Positions 5,943 through 7,906 of a stretch of 7,906 nt of DNA are shown piece by piece. Position 1 is the stretch's first letter; each line of letters opens with the position of its first letter. The translations under genes were made by a program, and so were the position numbers. The notes below the pieces were generated by a model, which saw nothing but the letters and a program-made list of their open reading frames with translations, was not told where the DNA came from and did not search any database. The stretch comes from Bifidobacteriaceae bacterium (GTDB lineage Bacteria > Actinomycetota > Actinomycetes > Actinomycetales > WQXJ01), in contig JAIRPS010000034.1 of assembly GCA_031256885.1 (NCBI GenBank), forward strand, positions 1 to 7,906. Direction: 5' to 3'.

Positions 5943-7881
5943 CCCTTGGTTTAGTAGTCCCAAAAGCTAAGGCAAGCATTACCGGTACTGTGATCAAATA
6001 ACCCCAAGCGTAACGGTAGCTACCCCACATTGGTGAAACCATGCAGGTCATTAACAAAATGCCTAAAGGCACAAATGCGGCCAGCAAACGGTAGCGTCTT
6101 TGAATGATCAAAGCACCAGCCGCAACCAATAACAACATCAACCCGAAGCCAATTGAAAAAGCCATTGATACAATGGGGACATCGCGTGGTTCTAGTAAAC
6201 GGCGATTTGTCATATCTCTGGGTGAGTCACGGTCAGGGTAGGGACGCCCCTGTAACGTGGGAACAGCATCGCCAGACACTACTGCATCGACTGCTGGAGC
6301 ATTACGAAACTCCGGGTACCAGTAACCGTGGGTGTGTACCAGCAATTCTGTAATATAGGCTTTAGGATGAGCTAAACCATATTTGAGATATCCTTTCACA
6401 AAACTGGTGAGGTTATTAGAAATATAGTCAGTATCGAGCTCAGACTTGACCGGATCAGTCAAGCCTGGCGTGTAAAGTTTTCCCACCTCATCAGCAGTTA
6501 AACCTCCAAAAGCCTGCTTTAATACACTGCGATAAGCTTTAGGATAGTTAGCACCAGTTTTTTGGGCAGTGGCTGCTATTTGCTGCACAGGTAAACTCAG
6601 CGCTTCACGCATTGAATCACCGGAATTACTGTGCGGTCTGACAACCAACACCTGGTAAGCACCAAAGCATGCGACCAGTGCCAGCGCGCAAGCTAACCAA
6701 CGCCGCCACTGACCATGCCACAGCACAATAGCCAAAACAATGACAGCACCCAGTGAAGCGAAAATGCCGTCATTGCGCCACGAGCTGAGCAAAAACATGA
6801 GGACAACTAAACAAATCAAACGCCGCCAACTGGTCACTGTTGCAGAAGATTGTCGCAAAATGTCCACAACCATCACCACAAAAACCAACATGGCAGCTGC
6901 AAACGGAATATTCTTCCACATTGTGACACTGTAAAAACCATAAATAGGCATCAAGGTGAAGAACGCATAAATAGCGACCGTTGCCCACCGTTTAACACCC
7001 CAAGCATTGATACGCCAAACCGCGTAAGTCATGGCCGCGCTGGTCAGCACAATCTGAAACAGCGAATAGGCAGCCACCGCAACATCCATGGAACCAACCG
7101 TTTCCCCCAACCAGGTGAACGGGGCAATGATTGCGGTGTGGCCAATCGGGTGGTGGTTATTCAGCCAAATTGTGCCAAGTGTTTGGCCTAACTGTGAGTA
7201 CGAATCCGGCGTCACCACACCAGGGTAAAGGTAGAAAAAATAGGGCAACCTGGCCAAAGACATGACCAAACCGGCGATCAGCGCGGCCAGCAGACGATGC
7301 GCAGCCAGCCAGCGGCCAGGCCGCGCCGCAACCTCAGCGAACCAACTGCGGTTGGCTGTTCGGTGGGTTGGCGCAGCCAACTGACTGCCCTGCTGTTTCA
7401 AAGCATGCTTGGCGCGCCTGGCTTGCGCCCGCACACCCGGTAAATATTTTGTGAAAATCATCACTAGCACCACGTGCAGCAAACAAGCCAAGCCAATTAC
7501 GTACAAAACAGTGCGCCAAAATAACGCAGGCGTGTGTACCAGAGGGCTGAGGCTGCCGGTGGTATCAACCGCATAGCCCACCGTTTCAAACGTTGAAAAC
7601 AGTAGCGCCAACCCCCCAGACACCCCATGAACTCGCCGCGAGTGCACTGTTATAACCCGTTTGACCAGCCAAAAAGCTAATCCCCCAACTATCAACCAAA
7701 GCAGGCTATTGCCACGCCAAGCCGCCCAAGTAGCAGTGTTATCACGGTCCAGGGCAAGCGCATTAACAATCAGGCCAGCCGCCAACGCGGCGCATAATCG
7801 GCTCGCAATCACTGCCCCATAGTAGCCGCCGCGCACCTGACAGGCTAGGTGACTAAAGTTAGCCAGGTGAGCGTGTGGCAA
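5917..7881 (-). CDS. DUF6020-like polytopic membrane protein, possible GT-C-type glycosyltransferase
   Basis: The product has 654 residues with many membrane segments, among them about 24-44, 60-77, 122-143, 197-217, 244-258, 268-288, 298-315, 325-340, 354-366, 375-388, 394-413, 572-592, 598-615 and 625-642. The segment SLARLPYFFYLYPGVVTPDS (208-227), then NNHHPIGHT (241-249) and MWKNIPFA (321-328), resembles the DUF6020 family as I remember it. An Asp (226) in the loop after a TM segment fits a GT-C-like active site. A soluble loop of about 415-565 contains Pro/Tyr/Asp-rich sequence, and a late SYRYAWGYL (621-629) is also present. GT-C enzymes use lipid-linked sugars outside the membrane; substrate here is unknown. 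The start is taken as TTG at 7881, right after an in-frame TAA, without a good ribosome site; GTG at 7836 or 7812 is possible. The gene converges on the hydrolase. Confidence 0.75.
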   Translation of the reverse strand: MPHAHLANFSHLACQVRGGYYGAVIASRLCAALAAGLIVNALALDRDNTATWAAWRGNSLLWLIVGGLAFWLVKRVITVHSRRVHGVSGGLALLFSTFETVGYAVDTTGSLSPLVHTPALFWRTVLYVIGLACLLHVVLVMIFTKYLPGVRAQARRAKHALKQQGSQLAAPTHRTANRSWFAEVAARPGRWLAAHRLLAALIAGLVMSLARLPYFFYLYPGVVTPDSYSQLGQTLGTIWLNNHHPIGHTAIIAPFTWLGETVGSMDVAVAAYSLFQIVLTSAAMTYAVWRINAWGVKRWATVAIYAFFTLMPIYGFYSVTMWKNIPFAAAMLVFVVMVVDILRQSSATVTSWRRLICLVVLMFLLSSWRNDGIFASLGAVIVLAIVLWHGQWRRWLACALALVACFGAYQVLVVRPHSNSGDSMREALSLPVQQIAATAQKTGANYPKAYRSVLKQAFGGLTADEVGKLYTPGLTDPVKSELDTDYISNNLTSFVKGYLKYGLAHPKAYITELLVHTHGYWYPEFRNAPAVDAVVSGDAVPTLQGRPYPDRDSPRDMTNRRLLEPRDVPIVSMAFSIGFGLMLLLVAAGALIIQRRYRLLAAFVPLGILLMTCMVSPMWGSYRYAWGYLITVPVMLALAFGTTKPRVSKLAVKS

Positions 7882-7906
7882 GCCTTAGTTGGGCAGGACG
7901 GCGCTG

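Noticed and set aside
7312..7324. GCGGCC-A-GGCCGC palindrome in the DUF6020-like gene
   Set aside because: Short and expected in G+C-rich coding sequence; no supporting context.

Overview
The window looks like chromosome of an actinobacterium of moderate G+C (roughly mid-50s % by eye), perhaps Actinomycetaceae-like; that placement is inference. The main support is gene content and order. A minus-strand ssd > tadA > tadB run and a plus-strand pair of holin-like membrane protein and alpha/beta hydrolase resemble, from memory, the Mycobacterium tuberculosis Rv3660c-Rv3659c-Rv3658c and Rv3669-Rv3670 (ephE) neighbourhoods.

Layout. (1) 1-2883, minus strand: a tight operon read right to left, with an Ssd/CpaE-like deviant P-loop ATPase, a TadA/CpaF secretion ATPase, and the start of a TadB-type inner-membrane platform protein cut by the left edge. 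The genes overlap or nearly abut. Together they form the energising and membrane-platform part of a Tad/Flp-type pilus or secretion machine. (2) 2884-3202: divergent intergenic region. It holds two DnaA-box-like 9-mers facing ssd, a good sigma70-like promoter facing nhaA, and a 133-bp segment bounded by a 28/29-nt imperfect inverted repeat that would fold the nhaA leader RNA into a long closed stem. (3) 3203-5942, plus strand: nhaA (Na+/H+ antiporter), a small two-TM Phage_holin_3_6/DUF1469-like protein, and an epoxide-hydrolase-like alpha/beta hydrolase that starts inside the preceding stop codon. The hydrolase has Gly where the catalytic nucleophile should be. (4) 5917-7881, minus strand: a large polytopic membrane protein of DUF6020/GT-C-like type, convergent with the hydrolase and overlapping it by 26 bp.

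The most interesting signals are the long-range inverted repeat that coincides with the predicted nhaA leader (candidate cis-regulatory RNA), a perfect 19-bp-arm hairpin inside tadB, the paired DnaA-like boxes upstream of ssd, the nucleophile-less hydrolase, and a possible TadB-TadC fusion. No tRNA, rRNA, CRISPR array, insertion sequence or phage gene was seen.
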